From NCBI GenBank assembly GCA_035654795.1, contig DASRWC010000020.1, positions 1-64,000 of the forward strand: a DNA stretch of 64,000 nucleotides, given 5' to 3'. Origin of the DNA: JAAYLC01 sp035654795 (GTDB lineage Bacteria > Bacteroidota > Bacteroidia > Flavobacteriales > Flavobacteriaceae). Shown here piece by piece: positions 41,965-51,688 of this stretch (its first letter is position 1; the number at the start of each line of letters is the position of its first letter). Under the pieces are notes generated by a model. The model was not told the origin of the DNA, searched no databases, and was given only the letters and a program-made list of their open reading frames with translations. Both the position numbers and the translations under genes were made by a program.

Positions 41965-44466
41965 ATGAGATTCATATTCACAACCTTCTTATTTTTTTTC
42001 ACTTTTGTTTTAGCAGCACAACCCCCACAAAAACGTATTACAATTAAAGGAACCGTTCTCGAGAAAGACAGTGATTTTCCTCTCGAATATGCAACCATCT
42101 CGTTTACCAATTCCAAAGGTGAGATTGTCACCGGAGGTGTAACTGATGTGAACGGAAAATTCTCAATAGAAGTCCCTGCAGGAACTTATGATGTGAAATT
42201 TGAGTTTATTTCCTATCAAACTCATGTTTTAAGAAAACAAAACCTCACTAAAGACACTACTTATCCCACGGTTTATCTTGCTATGGATGCCGCAAGTTTA
42301 AACGAGGTGGTAGTACGTGCAGAAACCACTGAAGTACAAATTCGGTTAGACAAAAAAGTTTACAATATCGGAAAAGATCTGACTGCCGGAGGTGCCACTG
42401 TGAGCGATGCTCTTAACAACGTACCTTCTGTAACCGTTGATGTGGATGGAACAATTGCTTTAAGAGGAAGTGAGAATGTAAAAATTCTGATTAATGGAAA
42501 ACCTTCTGCGATTGCCGGTTTTGGTTCTACAGACGCTTTACGTCAGCTTCCGGCAGAATCTATTGAGCGTGTAGAAGTTATTACTTCTCCTTCTGCCAGA
42601 TATGATGCTGAAGGGACAGCGGGAATTTTAAATATCATCCTTAAGAAAGAAAAGACTCTTGGACTAAATGGCTCCTTGTCCGGAAGTGTGAGTACTCCCT
42701 TAGGAACCAATTTAACGGGAAATATTAACCTTCGCACAAACAAGTTCAATATTTTCACTACTACCGGGTTTTATTACAACGACATGCCCGGAGTGGGAAG
42801 ATTTGACAACCATTATTTTTCCCGCAACATAACTGATGCTGCCGGAAACGTTATCACCGTTGAGCCAAACTATGACCGAGTGATGGAAAACAGAGACAAT
42901 CAGCGACTGCGCAGAGGATTTAATACCAATCTTGGAATAGAGTATTTTCTTACAGAGAGTTCTTCCTTAACCGCCAGCGGTTTCTATAGATTGGGAAACA
43001 ATAATAATGAGACCATCAATAACGTTCAAAATTTTAAAAATAATACGCTTCAGGAACAAAATGTAAGAACAGAGAATGCCGATGATGACAACTCCAACTT
43101 CCAAGTTGCCTTGAATTATGAAAATAAATTTGACAAGAGCGGCAATCATAAGCTCACGGCCGACCTACAGTATGACCGGAGTAAGCGCAATGAAAATTCT
43201 TTCATTCTTGATGAAATTGAAGTGCCTGCTTACCTTCGTTTACCTTCGGAAGATATTTATACCAAAGAGCATCGTTTCAATTATTTAGCTCAGGCTGATT
43301 ATGTTTTGCCCATTGGAGAACACGCTCAATTTGAAGCGGGATATCGGGGAGATTTCGGAAAAACCGAAACAGACTATATGCTACTCCAGGAATATGGCAC
43401 TTCAGGAAATTTTTATCGAAATGATAGTATTTCGAACCTTTTCACCTATGATCAAAATGTAAATGCCGTTTATACACAATACGGAAACAAATTTGGGAAA
43501 TTCTCATTTCTCTTGGGATTAAGATATGAGCACACCAATGCAAAAGGGAAATTGGATGCAGAAAATGTGGCGAGCAATACTCCCTTTGATATGAATTTTA
43601 ATAAGAACTATGGCGGCCTATTCCCTACTGTAAACTTCACTTATGAACTTCAAGAAGGAGAAAATATCACCCTGGGATACAATAGACGCATCAACAGACC
43701 CTGGAGATGGTTCTTAAATCCTTTCCCTTCCCGCTCGAGTGAGGCTAACGTTTTCCAAGGAAATCCGGATCTGGATCCTGCTTATGCAAGTGCTTTTGAT
43801 CTAGGCTATATGAAGCGCTGGAAAAAATTGACCTTAACGAGTTCTATTTATTATCAATATGAAACAGATGCTTTTGAGCGCGTGCAGGAAGAGACCGGAG
43901 AAGTAACAAGTAACGGAGTGAATGTGATTCGCACCCTTCCGATAAACCTTTCCACCAATCAGCGTTATGGTTTCGAACTTGGTTTGATGTATTATCCTGC
44001 CAGATGGCTTTCATTAAACGGGAGCATCAATTACTATTTATTCAAGACGGAAGGGTTCTATAACAATATGGATTACGGAACTGAAAACAGTAGCTATTAT
44101 GGCCGATTTAGCTCCAAGGTTAAATTCCCTCACAAAATTGAGTGGCAGACAAATGCATTTTACCGTGGGCCTCACAGAAATGCACAAACCAAATCTGAAG
44201 GCATGTTCTCAATTGATATGGCCTTAAGCAAAGATCTCTTTAATGACAATGCAACCTTAACTCTTAATGCCAGTGATCTATTGGATACTCGCCGAAGAAA
44301 GAGTTTTACGGAAACAGCGTTTTTTACAAGTGACAGTGAATTTCAGTGGAGACCAAGAACCTTCACTTTGAGCTTCACCTATCGTTTTAACCAGCAGAAA
44401 AAACAAATGCGAAGACCTCAAAGAGGTTCCGGAATGGATGATGATCAAGGAGGTTTTGAAGGATAA
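41965..44466 (+). CDS. TonB-dependent receptor, outer membrane beta-barrel family
   Basis: An 833-residue receptor of the same family as the one at 8516. Signal peptide (residues 1-18), carboxypeptidase-regulatory-like domain (ITIKGTVLEKDSDFPLEYATI), plug (ALNNVPSVTVDVDGTIALRGS, then EVITSPSARYDAEGTAGILN), and barrel of about 600 residues. The end is FTYRFNQQKKQ followed by a short polar, glycine-rich tail. The substrate is unknown and no SusD-like or regulatory partner is adjacent. A strong terminator follows. Confidence 0.93.
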   Translation: MRFIFTTFLFFFTFVLAAQPPQKRITIKGTVLEKDSDFPLEYATISFTNSKGEIVTGGVTDVNGKFSIEVPAGTYDVKFEFISYQTHVLRKQNLTKDTTYPTVYLAMDAASLNEVVVRAETTEVQIRLDKKVYNIGKDLTAGGATVSDALNNVPSVTVDVDGTIALRGSENVKILINGKPSAIAGFGSTDALRQLPAESIERVEVITSPSARYDAEGTAGILNIILKKEKTLGLNGSLSGSVSTPLGTNLTGNINLRTNKFNIFTTTGFYYNDMPGVGRFDNHYFSRNITDAAGNVITVEPNYDRVMENRDNQRLRRGFNTNLGIEYFLTESSSLTASGFYRLGNNNNETINNVQNFKNNTLQEQNVRTENADDDNSNFQVALNYENKFDKSGNHKLTADLQYDRSKRNENSFILDEIEVPAYLRLPSEDIYTKEHRFNYLAQADYVLPIGEHAQFEAGYRGDFGKTETDYMLLQEYGTSGNFYRNDSISNLFTYDQNVNAVYTQYGNKFGKFSFLLGLRYEHTNAKGKLDAENVASNTPFDMNFNKNYGGLFPTVNFTYELQEGENITLGYNRRINRPWRWFLNPFPSRSSEANVFQGNPDLDPAYASAFDLGYMKRWKKLTLTSSIYYQYETDAFERVQEETGEVTSNGVNVIRTLPINLSTNQRYGFELGLMYYPARWLSLNGSINYYLFKTEGFYNNMDYGTENSSYYGRFSSKVKFPHKIEWQTNAFYRGPHRNAQTKSEGMFSIDMALSKDLFNDNATLTLNASDLLDTRRRKSFTETAFFTSDSEFQWRPRTFTLSFTYRFNQQKKQMRRPQRGSGMDDDQGGFEG

Positions 44467-44495
44467 AACGTCCATTCTTTCATAGTAACACACAG

Positions 44496-44525
44496 ACCGT
44501 CCTCTTATCCGGGACGGTTTTTTAA
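44496..44525 (+). terminator. Intrinsic terminator after the second TonB-dependent receptor
   Basis: ACCGTCC (44496-44502) pairs perfectly with GGACGGT (44512-44518), followed by a run of T. It is 30 bp past the stop. Confidence 0.9.
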
Positions 44526-44794
44526 TTTTTATTACTACTCTGATTCTGAAATAGAGGTTTGAAATAGAGCAAAGGAAACATGCTCTTTGACAGTGATCGT
44601 TAGAATCCTATTAATCTTTGAGAAGAAGATGACTTTGCATAAAATGGGCTTGAAAGCTGAGGAAGAAAAAAGATTCCATTTCCACATTTTGGCCCCCGAT
44701 CTGGGTGCAACAGTTTTAAAAAATGTTTTGCCAATCAGTTTGGAGATCTTGACTGGCCGCAGTGGCGAATTGCCCTTTTTTTTAAGAATAAAAA

Positions 44795-44822
44795 AACCGC
44801 CTTCTTTTTAGAGGCGGCGGTT
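44795..44822 (-). terminator. Intrinsic terminator of the small membrane-protein gene
   Basis: AACCGCC (44795-44801) pairs with GGCGGTT (44816-44822), with an alternative CCGCCT/AGGCGG register. On the minus strand it is followed by TTTTTTTATTC and starts 7 bp after the stop of the 55-residue gene. Confidence 0.85.
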
Positions 44823-44829
44823 AAGGAAA

Positions 44830-44997
44830 TTATTTGTTATCCAGTCTCTTGGCTTCTTTTTTTTCTTTCATTATCTCACGAATAGCACCTCCCACCCAAT
44901 ATGGCATTAGCCCAACTAAAAAGATAAGTAACCAAAAACCCATGGTAACGATAACCATTACTGCTAAGAATCCCAAAAATTCGCTGAAGGTGAACAT
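44830..44997 (-). CDS. Small membrane protein, 55 residues
   Basis: A start MFTFSEFLGFLAVMVIVTMG and a strongly hydrophobic segment through residue 34 (FWLLIFLVGLMPYW), followed by a basic/acidic tail REIMKEKKEAKRLDNK. One or two membrane helices with a cytosolic tail are predicted. A good terminator directly after the stop supports a real gene. I do not recognise the family. It is transcribed divergently from fumC. Confidence 0.7.
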   Translation of the reverse strand: MFTFSEFLGFLAVMVIVTMGFWLLIFLVGLMPYWVGGAIREIMKEKKEAKRLDNK

Positions 44998-45095
44998 AAA
45001 GAAGATGCATTTTAATTATGGTTCAAATATAAAATATTTTTTTGTGTTCAACCAAGGATTTGCTTGTCTTTCTTTGCAACTATTAGGTAACAAAA

Positions 45096-45126
45096 TTGAG
45101 ATCAACTTCCATTTTACTTACCTTTG
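45096..45126 (+). promoter_or_regulatory. Flavobacterial-type promoter for fumC
   Basis: -33 TTG (45096-45098), 20-bp spacer, and -7 TACCTTTG (45119-45126), a full match to TAnnTTTG. It leaves a leader of about 65 nt before the fumC ATG. Confidence 0.6.
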
Positions 45127-45197
45127 CACATATTTTTAAAATCCGGATTTAGCAGATTTTATTCAAATTATTAACTACACTTCATTCATCTTTCATT

Positions 45198-46583
45198 ATG
45201 CAATACAGAATTGAAAAAGACACTATGGGCGAGGTAAAAGTTCCCGCCGATAAACTTTGGGGAGCCCAGACAGAACGTTCATTTGAAAATTTCAAAATAG
45301 GTCCGAAGGCCTCCATGCCTCTTGAAATCATTTATGGTTTTGCTTATTTAAAAAAAGCTGCCGCTTATACTAATTGCGAACTTGGAGTACTACCGGAAGA
45401 AAAAAGAGATTTGATTGCCGCAGTATGTGACGAGATTTTGGAAGGAAAACATGACGATCAGTTTCCTTTAGTAATATGGCAAACCGGGAGCGGAACCCAG
45501 AGCAATATGAACGTCAATGAGGTAATTGCCAATCGTGCCCATCAATTAGCCGGAAAAACTATCGGAGAAGGTGAAAAAACCTTGCAACCTAATGATGATG
45601 TTAATAAATCTCAGTCTTCAAACGATACTTTTCCTACCGGGATGCATATTGCAGCCTATAAAAAACTTGTAGAAACCACAATTCCCGGAGTTGAACAACT
45701 TCAAAAAACCCTTTCCCGAAAAGCGGAAGCCTTTAAAGATATTGTCAAAATTGGACGCACGCATTTTATGGATGCTACTCCCCTAACCTTGGGACAAGAA
45801 TTCAGCGGCTATGCTTCTCAACTTGAACATGGACTCAAAGCTTTAAAAAATACCCTTCCTCACCTTTCTGAACTGGCTCTTGGCGGAACCGCCGTGGGAA
45901 CGGGATTAAATACTCCAAAAGGATATGATGTAAAGGTTGCTGAATATATTGCTGAATTTACCGGCCTTCCTTTTGTAACTGCACCCAACAAATTTGAGGC
46001 TCTTGCAGCTCATGATGCCCTGGTTGAATCTCATGGAGCATTAAAACAACTTGCTGTTTCTTTAAACAAAATTGCCAATGATATCCGCATGCTCGCTAGT
46101 GGTCCGAGAAGTGGAATTGGCGAGATAACCATTCCTGCAAATGAGCCGGGATCTTCCATAATGCCGGGAAAAGTGAATCCGACACAATGTGAAGCTTTAA
46201 CCATGGTTTGCGCACAAGTTATAGGAAATGACATGGCCATAGCCGTTGGAGGAATGCAGGGACAGTTTGAATTAAACGTTTTTAAACCGGTAATGGCAGC
46301 AAACTTTTTACAGTCTGCCCAGCTTTTGGGAGACGCTTGTGTTTCGTTTGATATTCACTGTGCTGAAGGTATTGAACCCAATCACGAAGTGATTAAAAAG
46401 CAACTGAACAACAGCCTGATGTTAGTGACCGCCTTGAATACCAAAATAGGTTATTATAAAGCAGCAGAAATTGCCAACACAGCTCATAAAAATGGCACTA
46501 CCTTAAAGGAGGAAGCCATCAATTTAGGCTATGTTTCAGCTGAAGATTTTGATCAATGGGTGCGCCCTGAGGATATGATTTAA
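45198..46583 (+). CDS. fumC: Fumarate hydratase, class II
   Basis: A 461-residue iron-independent fumarase of the TCA cycle. KVPADKLWGAQTERSFENF, TGSGTQSNMNVNEVIANRA, GRTHFMDATPLTLGQEFSGY and the signature GSSIMPGKVNPTQCEA with the catalytic serine are all present. The size is normal. It is a single-gene unit between a good promoter and a bidirectional hairpin. Confidence 0.97.
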   Translation: MQYRIEKDTMGEVKVPADKLWGAQTERSFENFKIGPKASMPLEIIYGFAYLKKAAAYTNCELGVLPEEKRDLIAAVCDEILEGKHDDQFPLVIWQTGSGTQSNMNVNEVIANRAHQLAGKTIGEGEKTLQPNDDVNKSQSSNDTFPTGMHIAAYKKLVETTIPGVEQLQKTLSRKAEAFKDIVKIGRTHFMDATPLTLGQEFSGYASQLEHGLKALKNTLPHLSELALGGTAVGTGLNTPKGYDVKVAEYIAEFTGLPFVTAPNKFEALAAHDALVESHGALKQLAVSLNKIANDIRMLASGPRSGIGEITIPANEPGSSIMPGKVNPTQCEALTMVCAQVIGNDMAIAVGGMQGQFELNVFKPVMAANFLQSAQLLGDACVSFDIHCAEGIEPNHEVIKKQLNNSLMLVTALNTKIGYYKAAEIANTAHKNGTTLKEEAINLGYVSAEDFDQWVRPEDMI

Positions 46584-46604
46584 GATCCATATTGTAAAGA
46601 CTTT

Positions 46605-46633
46605 CTGCGCTTCAAAGACATTTTGAAGCGCAG
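46605..46633. terminator. Bidirectional terminator between fumC and nnr
   Basis: CTGCGCTTCAAA (46605-46616) pairs perfectly with TTTGAAGCGCAG (46622-46633) around a 5-nt loop. It ends 4 bp before the nnr stop and 22 bp after that of fumC. Confidence 0.8.
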
Positions 46634-46636
46634 TCT

Positions 46637-48145
46637 TTATAATTCCCGCAGCTGCCGAAAGGCTCCCGGCAAGTTTTCAATAATATCTCCCGCTATTAAA
46701 GAATTTTCTCCAAGATTTTCAGATCCGATATCTCCCGCTAAACCGTGAATAAAAGTTCCCAATATGGCAGCCATTAGTGAATCATAGTCCTGGGCCATTA
46801 ATCCTGAAATGATTCCGCTTAAAGCATCTCCGCTTCCTGCAGTAGCCATGCCTGGATTTCCGGAAGAATTTATATAAATAGATTCTCTAAAAATCACCAT
46901 TGTATTGGCTCCTTTTATCACCAAAATCACATTAAATTTGGCTGAAAATCCTTTTGCTTTTTCAATTTTATCATAATCATTTGCCCATTTCCCGATTAAA
47001 CGTTCCAGTTCTTTTGGATGTGGGGTGAGTATAGAGAGCTTCGGAATTAATCCTATCAAACTTCTTTTTTCTGCCAGACAGTTGATTCCGTCTGCATCAA
47101 TAACTATGGGGTGATCTATGGATCGCAGTATTTTCTCAAAATTATCCATCGTTTTTTCCGATGTTCCCATCCCCATTCCCACAGCTATGCTTTTAAAGGT
47201 ATTTTCAGGAATTGTAGAGGTAAGTTCCTTATCATTTTTATCGGCCACGACCATGGCTTCGGGTACGGCAATCTGTAGAATATTCACACCTACTCCCGGA
47301 ACAAAAGAAGTAACCATACCTGCACCTACTCGTAGAGCCGCTTTTGTAGCAAGAATTATTGAGCCCATTTTTCCGTAGCTACCTCCTACTATTGCAACGT
47401 GCCCGAAGGTTCCTTTATGGTCAAATTTATTCCTTTCTTTTAATAAAATTTTGGCCTCCCTTCGTCCAATGAGTTGAGCAATGGGAACTGCGTCTTCGAT
47501 AAAATTTTTATCCAGTCCTATTTCCAGGATTTCAAACCGTTTGACAAATTGATAATTTTCAGGAAGAAAGAAAGCAAATTTTGGAAGCTGCAGTGTCAGA
47601 ACCCAGTCCGCTTTAATAACGGCTTGATGATCTTCTACAGGAGTCTCCGGAAATAATCCTGAAGGAAGGTCAATAGCGAGCACAACAGCTTTAGAATTGT
47701 TGATATGCTGAATGGTTTCTTTATAAATACCGGTGGGAGTTCTATTTAACCCAATTCCGAAAATAGCATCGATAACAATATCCCCATACTCTAAAGGAGG
47801 TAAATCTGAAGCACTTTCGATTGTTTGTATTCCTGCTCCCGTGGATTTAAGCTTCCCTTCATTGGCAAGAAAATCTGCTGAGGGTTCAGAACGTCCGGCA
47901 ATTTTATACAAATGAACCTTCTTTTTTTGTTCCAATAATTTCCTTGCCACTACAAGTCCATCACCCCCGTTATTTCCGGTTCCGCAGAAGATGCTGATGT
48001 GCCCGTCAAGATTCATCATATTTATCCGTATCCAATTATAGATCGCGGTTCCGGCCCTTTCCATAAGGGCTTCCGAAGTAATACGCTCTTTCAGAACGGT
48101 AGCTTCATCGGCTGCTAAAATTTGAGAAGACGATAATATTTTCAT
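46637..48145 (-). CDS. nnr: Bifunctional NAD(P)HX epimerase and ADP-dependent dehydratase
   Basis: A 502-residue metabolite-repair enzyme that restores hydrated NADH and NADPH. Residues 1-215 are the YjeF_N epimerase (FCGTGNNGGDGLVVARKLL, IDLPSGLF). Residues 225-500 are the ribokinase-like dehydratase (HKGTFGHVAIVGGSYGKMGS, LTPHPKELERLIG, and PGMATAGSGDALSGIISGLMAQ with the catalytic Asp). The fusion is normal for bacteria. Confidence 0.95.
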   Translation of the reverse strand: MKILSSSQILAADEATVLKERITSEALMERAGTAIYNWIRINMMNLDGHISIFCGTGNNGGDGLVVARKLLEQKKKVHLYKIAGRSEPSADFLANEGKLKSTGAGIQTIESASDLPPLEYGDIVIDAIFGIGLNRTPTGIYKETIQHINNSKAVVLAIDLPSGLFPETPVEDHQAVIKADWVLTLQLPKFAFFLPENYQFVKRFEILEIGLDKNFIEDAVPIAQLIGRREAKILLKERNKFDHKGTFGHVAIVGGSYGKMGSIILATKAALRVGAGMVTSFVPGVGVNILQIAVPEAMVVADKNDKELTSTIPENTFKSIAVGMGMGTSEKTMDNFEKILRSIDHPIVIDADGINCLAEKRSLIGLIPKLSILTPHPKELERLIGKWANDYDKIEKAKGFSAKFNVILVIKGANTMVIFRESIYINSSGNPGMATAGSGDALSGIISGLMAQDYDSLMAAILGTFIHGLAGDIGSENLGENSLIAGDIIENLPGAFRQLREL

Positions 48146-48213
48146 TATTTGAAAGACTTAATCTCCAAATTTATTTAAATTCTCTCGCTTGTTTTTTGTG
48201 ACAGACGTTTTTT

Positions 48214-48251
48214 ATTGTTAACAATACGGTTTATAACTTCATGTTAAACAT
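48214..48251. promoter_or_regulatory. Two palindromic sites upstream of the 135-residue orphan gene
   Basis: ATTGTTAACAAT (48214-48225) is a perfect palindrome; ATGTTAAACAT (48241-48251) is a near palindrome with the same GTTAA core. Centres are about 26 bp apart, and the pair is 47-84 bp before the start at 48298. They could be operator sites. Confidence 0.35.
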
Positions 48252-48297
48252 GGCGCTAACCCTATAGGTAATCACTATTTTTAATAAAACTCTCGTT

Positions 48298-48705
48298 ATG
48301 GAAATGCGTGATAAATTTCTTCTTAATCTTAGACCGCAAATATCTTCTGTAAAAATTCATCCTAATACGTGTACAGTAGAGTGCTTTCAAAACAATGTTT
48401 TACGCCCTGTAATTCTTCTTCAGAAAAATCTTCTGCTTGCAGTTTTTCGAAATTATCTGGAAAAGTATAAAAATGTGTTTTATGATCTGTCTGCTGAAAA
48501 GAAAACTGAGTATATTGATAATGCTTTTCAGAAAGATTTTAAATTTCGAAATTCCTTAAAAGGAATGATCATCGGTCATTTTACACTTGAGGAATATGAT
48601 TTTTTTGTGGAACATTCCGTTGACTTAAACCGCCGAATCATAGATCTAATCAAAGAAACTCTTAAGGATAATCTGCAACTGCTTGAATTCCGTTTTGCCG
48701 GGTAA
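48298..48705 (+). CDS. Conserved hypothetical protein
   Basis: A 135-residue soluble protein with a predicted beta-then-alpha layout. SVKIHPNTCTVECFQNNVLRPVI comes near the N-terminus, and two amphipathic helices follow (KGMIIGHFTLEEYDFFVEHSVDLNRRI, DLIKETLKDNLQLLEF). No motif of a known enzyme or DNA-binding fold is evident. The start ATG could be 48298 or 48304. It ends directly against the convergent corA stop. Confidence 0.7.
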   Translation: MEMRDKFLLNLRPQISSVKIHPNTCTVECFQNNVLRPVILLQKNLLLAVFRNYLEKYKNVFYDLSAEKKTEYIDNAFQKDFKFRNSLKGMIIGHFTLEEYDFFVEHSVDLNRRIIDLIKETLKDNLQLLEFRFAG

Positions 48706-49797
48706 TTAGAACCATTTCTTCTTTTTAAAATACCAGATTAAGAAGGAAATGATAACCACCATAAGCCCGAGAACTATATAATAGCTGTACTTATAATGAA
48801 GTTCGGGCATGTTATCAAAATTCATCCCATAGATTCCTGTTAAGAATGTTAAAGGAATAAAGATTGACGCCATAATGGTAAGTACTTTCATTACTTCGTT
48901 CATTTTGTTATTGAGCGTGGTGAGGTACATATCCATTAAACTCCATATAAGGTCTCTGTGTGATTCTACACTTTCACTTACCTGAATTACATGGTCATAA
49001 AGATCTCTTACGTATTTTCTCGTTCGTGATTCTATCAGTGGATTTTCTATTTTTTCAAGTCTGTTTATTACCTCTCTTAGAGGGAATACAGCTCGTCGTA
49101 TTTTTAATATTTCGCGTTTAAGTTCCTGAATCTCTACGGGAATATTATCATCCTCTTCCTGATCAAAGAGTTTATCTTCCAGTAAATCTATTTTATTCAT
49201 AAGAAATTCGATCACTGAAAAATAATTGTCCACCACAGCATCCAAAATGGAAAATGTAAGGTAGTCTGCGCCGGCATTTCGTATTCTTCCCCTCCCTTGC
49301 TCCAGTCGTTCTCTGATTTCGTCAAAAACATCAGATTCAGCTTCTTGGAAAGTCAGCACATAATCTTTGCCTAAAACCAAGCTCACATGTTCTGTAAAAA
49401 GATTTCCGTCTTTATCATATTCCAGCATTTTAAAAACAATGAAAATATAATTATCATATTCATCAATCTTTGGACGTTGCTGTGTACGTACAATATCTTC
49501 TTGAATCAGCGGGTGAAGTTCAAAATAATTTCCGAGTATTACAATGGATTCCGTGTCACTCAATCCATTGACGTTTATCCATGTAACATGAGTTTCGTCC
49601 TCAAATTTGAAAGCCTCGACCAAGGATTTTGTTTGGAACCTTTGGAAGTCTTCTTTAGAATAATCAATAATATCCAGTTGTGTTTCAAGTTCAGTTTTCT
49701 TACCTGTGTAACTTACGGTTCCCGGGGAAAGGTTTTTCGCCCTCCGCGGTTGAATTTTTTGTCTCTTTGGATTTTTTGATTTCCTATTTGAAGCCAT
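48706..49797 (-). CDS. corA: CorA-type magnesium/cobalt transporter
   Basis: A 363-residue inner-membrane ion channel. The long cytosolic N-terminal domain ends in the stalk helix. The two C-terminal helices follow: MASIFIPLTFLTGIYGMNFDNMPEL contains the selectivity motif GMN, and SYYIVLGLMVVIISFLIWYFKKKKWF is the last helix with the basic ring. The N-terminus is extended by about 35 basic residues. Confidence 0.95.
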   Translation of the reverse strand: MASNRKSKNPKRQKIQPRRAKNLSPGTVSYTGKKTELETQLDIIDYSKEDFQRFQTKSLVEAFKFEDETHVTWINVNGLSDTESIVILGNYFELHPLIQEDIVRTQQRPKIDEYDNYIFIVFKMLEYDKDGNLFTEHVSLVLGKDYVLTFQEAESDVFDEIRERLEQGRGRIRNAGADYLTFSILDAVVDNYFSVIEFLMNKIDLLEDKLFDQEEDDNIPVEIQELKREILKIRRAVFPLREVINRLEKIENPLIESRTRKYVRDLYDHVIQVSESVESHRDLIWSLMDMYLTTLNNKMNEVMKVLTIMASIFIPLTFLTGIYGMNFDNMPELHYKYSYYIVLGLMVVIISFLIWYFKKKKWF

Positions 49798-49954
49798 AAA
49801 TATTCTTTATCTCGCTAAGGTAATAAAACCCGGCAATTTTACTTCCTTTGAATCCTTTGGTCTTGTTGGTAAAGCTGTGGATAGAAAATCTTCAGATTGA
49901 AGTGAGATTAAGGAAGAAATCTATATTTTAACCTCCAAATCAGAAGCAGAACCT

Positions 49955-51688
49955 ATGCAACTACATCTTATTGATTGGCTTATCATTGTTGTCAGCCTTT
50001 TTCTATTTTTAATTATCGGATTTATTGTTGCAAAAAGGTCAGGGAAAGATTCTAAATCTTTTTTTCTTTCTGATCGGAATATGCCCTGGTGGCTATTGGG
50101 TGTGAGTATGGTAGCAACAACATTTGCGGCCGATACTCCCAATTTTGTTGCCGGACTGGTGCGTCAAGAAGGTGTATCCGGCAACTGGATTTGGTGGAGT
50201 TTTCTTCTGACGGGAATGCTCACCGTATTTTTTTATGCCAAGTTGTGGAGACGTAGCGGAATCACGACCGATTTGGAATTTTATGAACTTCGATACAGTG
50301 GAAAAAGCGCTGCTTTTTTACGTGGATTTCGGGCAATTTATTTGGGTGTCTTTTTCAACATTGTCATTATGGCCAATGTTTGTTTGGCGGCAATTAAAAT
50401 TGGTCACGTCATGTTCGGACTTTCAGCGGTACAGGTTTTGCTTATCGCCTCACCTATAGTGGTAGTCTATTCTGCTTTGGGCGGATTAAAAGGTGTCTTG
50501 TTCACTGATTTTGTTCAGTTTCTAATTGCCATGGTTGGAAGCATTTGGGCAGCTGTATATGTAATAAATATGCCCGAGATTGGAGGCTTAACACAATTAT
50601 TGGCTTCTCCTGTTGTGGCAGAAAAAACCCCTCTTTTCCCGGATTTTTCTAATCCTGAATTGGTGATTCCTTTACTGGTGATTCCACTCGCAGTGCAATG
50701 GTGGAGTGTTTGGTATCCGGGATCTGAACCCGGAGGAGGGGGATATATTGCCCAGCGAATGTTGGCTGCAAAAGATGAAAACCACGCCACTTGGGCTACG
50801 CTATTTTTCAATTTTGCACACTATGCATTGCGCCCTTGGCCTTGGATTATCGTTGGGTTTGCGTCTCTGATTATTTTTCCTGATTTACGAAGTTTACAAA
50901 ATGCTTTTCCAAATCTTGATGCTTCTTTTGTTAAAGATGATCTCTCTTATCCGGCTATGCTCACATTTTTACCTGCAGGGTTATTAGGTATCGTTGTTAC
51001 CTCATTGATTGCTGCCTTTATGAGCACCATTTCCACCCATTTAAACTGGGGAAGTTCTTATGTGGTGAATGACTTTTACGTGCGTTTTCTCAGAAAATCA
51101 GCGGGAAATATTGAACAAGTCACAGTAGGTCGATTGTCAACTGTATTAATGATGATTTTTGCTGCTCTCCTGGCACTTGTTCTTGATGAAGCTCGGGAAG
51201 GGTTTAATCTTCTTCTTTCCATTGGTGCGGGAACGGGTTTGCTCTTTATTCTTCGCTGGTTTTGGAACCGGATCAACCCGTATAGCGAAATAGCTGCGAT
51301 GCTAATCTCATTTATTATTGCTGTTTTCTTCTTTGTGAATAATAAAATGGGAAATCCATGGATTGACTTGCCGGGGCATTGGCAACTGGTAATGGGAGTA
51401 TTTGTTACCACCGTAGGCTGGATTGTCGTGACGCTGCTTACAAAACCTTCCAAGGCTTCCACTCTTGAAAATTTTAATAAACTGATTTTTAAGAACGAAT
51501 CTAAGTATAAAAGTTTTGGAATGAAGATCCTTGGATTTTTTGCGGGAGTGGTTGGCACCTACACCGCCCTATTTGCCATCGGGAATTTCGTTTACGGAAA
51601 AATCATTATTGCTACAACCATGCTATTTGTCACCATAATTTCCAGTATAGTTGTAGGCATAACTTTAAGAAAAAGTAGCATTAAGTAA
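49955..51688 (+). CDS. Sodium:solute symporter family protein
   Basis: A 577-residue inner-membrane protein with about 13-14 helices of the SSS (LeuT-fold) family. FFLSDRNMPWWLLGVSMVATTFAADTPNFVAG matches helix 1 with its unwound sodium-site region, and LSAVQVLLIASPIVVVYSALGGLKGVLFTDFVQF is a typical family block. The solute is unknown. The 3' end overlaps the convergent VWA-type gene by 8 bp. Confidence 0.92.
   Translation: MQLHLIDWLIIVVSLFLFLIIGFIVAKRSGKDSKSFFLSDRNMPWWLLGVSMVATTFAADTPNFVAGLVRQEGVSGNWIWWSFLLTGMLTVFFYAKLWRRSGITTDLEFYELRYSGKSAAFLRGFRAIYLGVFFNIVIMANVCLAAIKIGHVMFGLSAVQVLLIASPIVVVYSALGGLKGVLFTDFVQFLIAMVGSIWAAVYVINMPEIGGLTQLLASPVVAEKTPLFPDFSNPELVIPLLVIPLAVQWWSVWYPGSEPGGGGYIAQRMLAAKDENHATWATLFFNFAHYALRPWPWIIVGFASLIIFPDLRSLQNAFPNLDASFVKDDLSYPAMLTFLPAGLLGIVVTSLIAAFMSTISTHLNWGSSYVVNDFYVRFLRKSAGNIEQVTVGRLSTVLMMIFAALLALVLDEAREGFNLLLSIGAGTGLLFILRWFWNRINPYSEIAAMLISFIIAVFFFVNNKMGNPWIDLPGHWQLVMGVFVTTVGWIVVTLLTKPSKASTLENFNKLIFKNESKYKSFGMKILGFFAGVVGTYTALFAIGNFVYGKIIIATTMLFVTIISSIVVGITLRKSSIK

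Larger units (their letters stand above)
44467..44829. other. Intergenic region without a confident gene
   Basis: It holds two terminators (listed separately) and otherwise AT-rich sequence. A 74-codon plus-strand frame (44587-44811) is present, but its 3' end lies inside a terminator hairpin and its sequence does not look coding. Confidence 0.5.

Noticed and set aside
44587..44811. 74-codon plus-strand frame in the gap after the second receptor
   Set aside because: Its end lies in the terminator of the small minus-strand gene and the sequence shows no domain or coding character.
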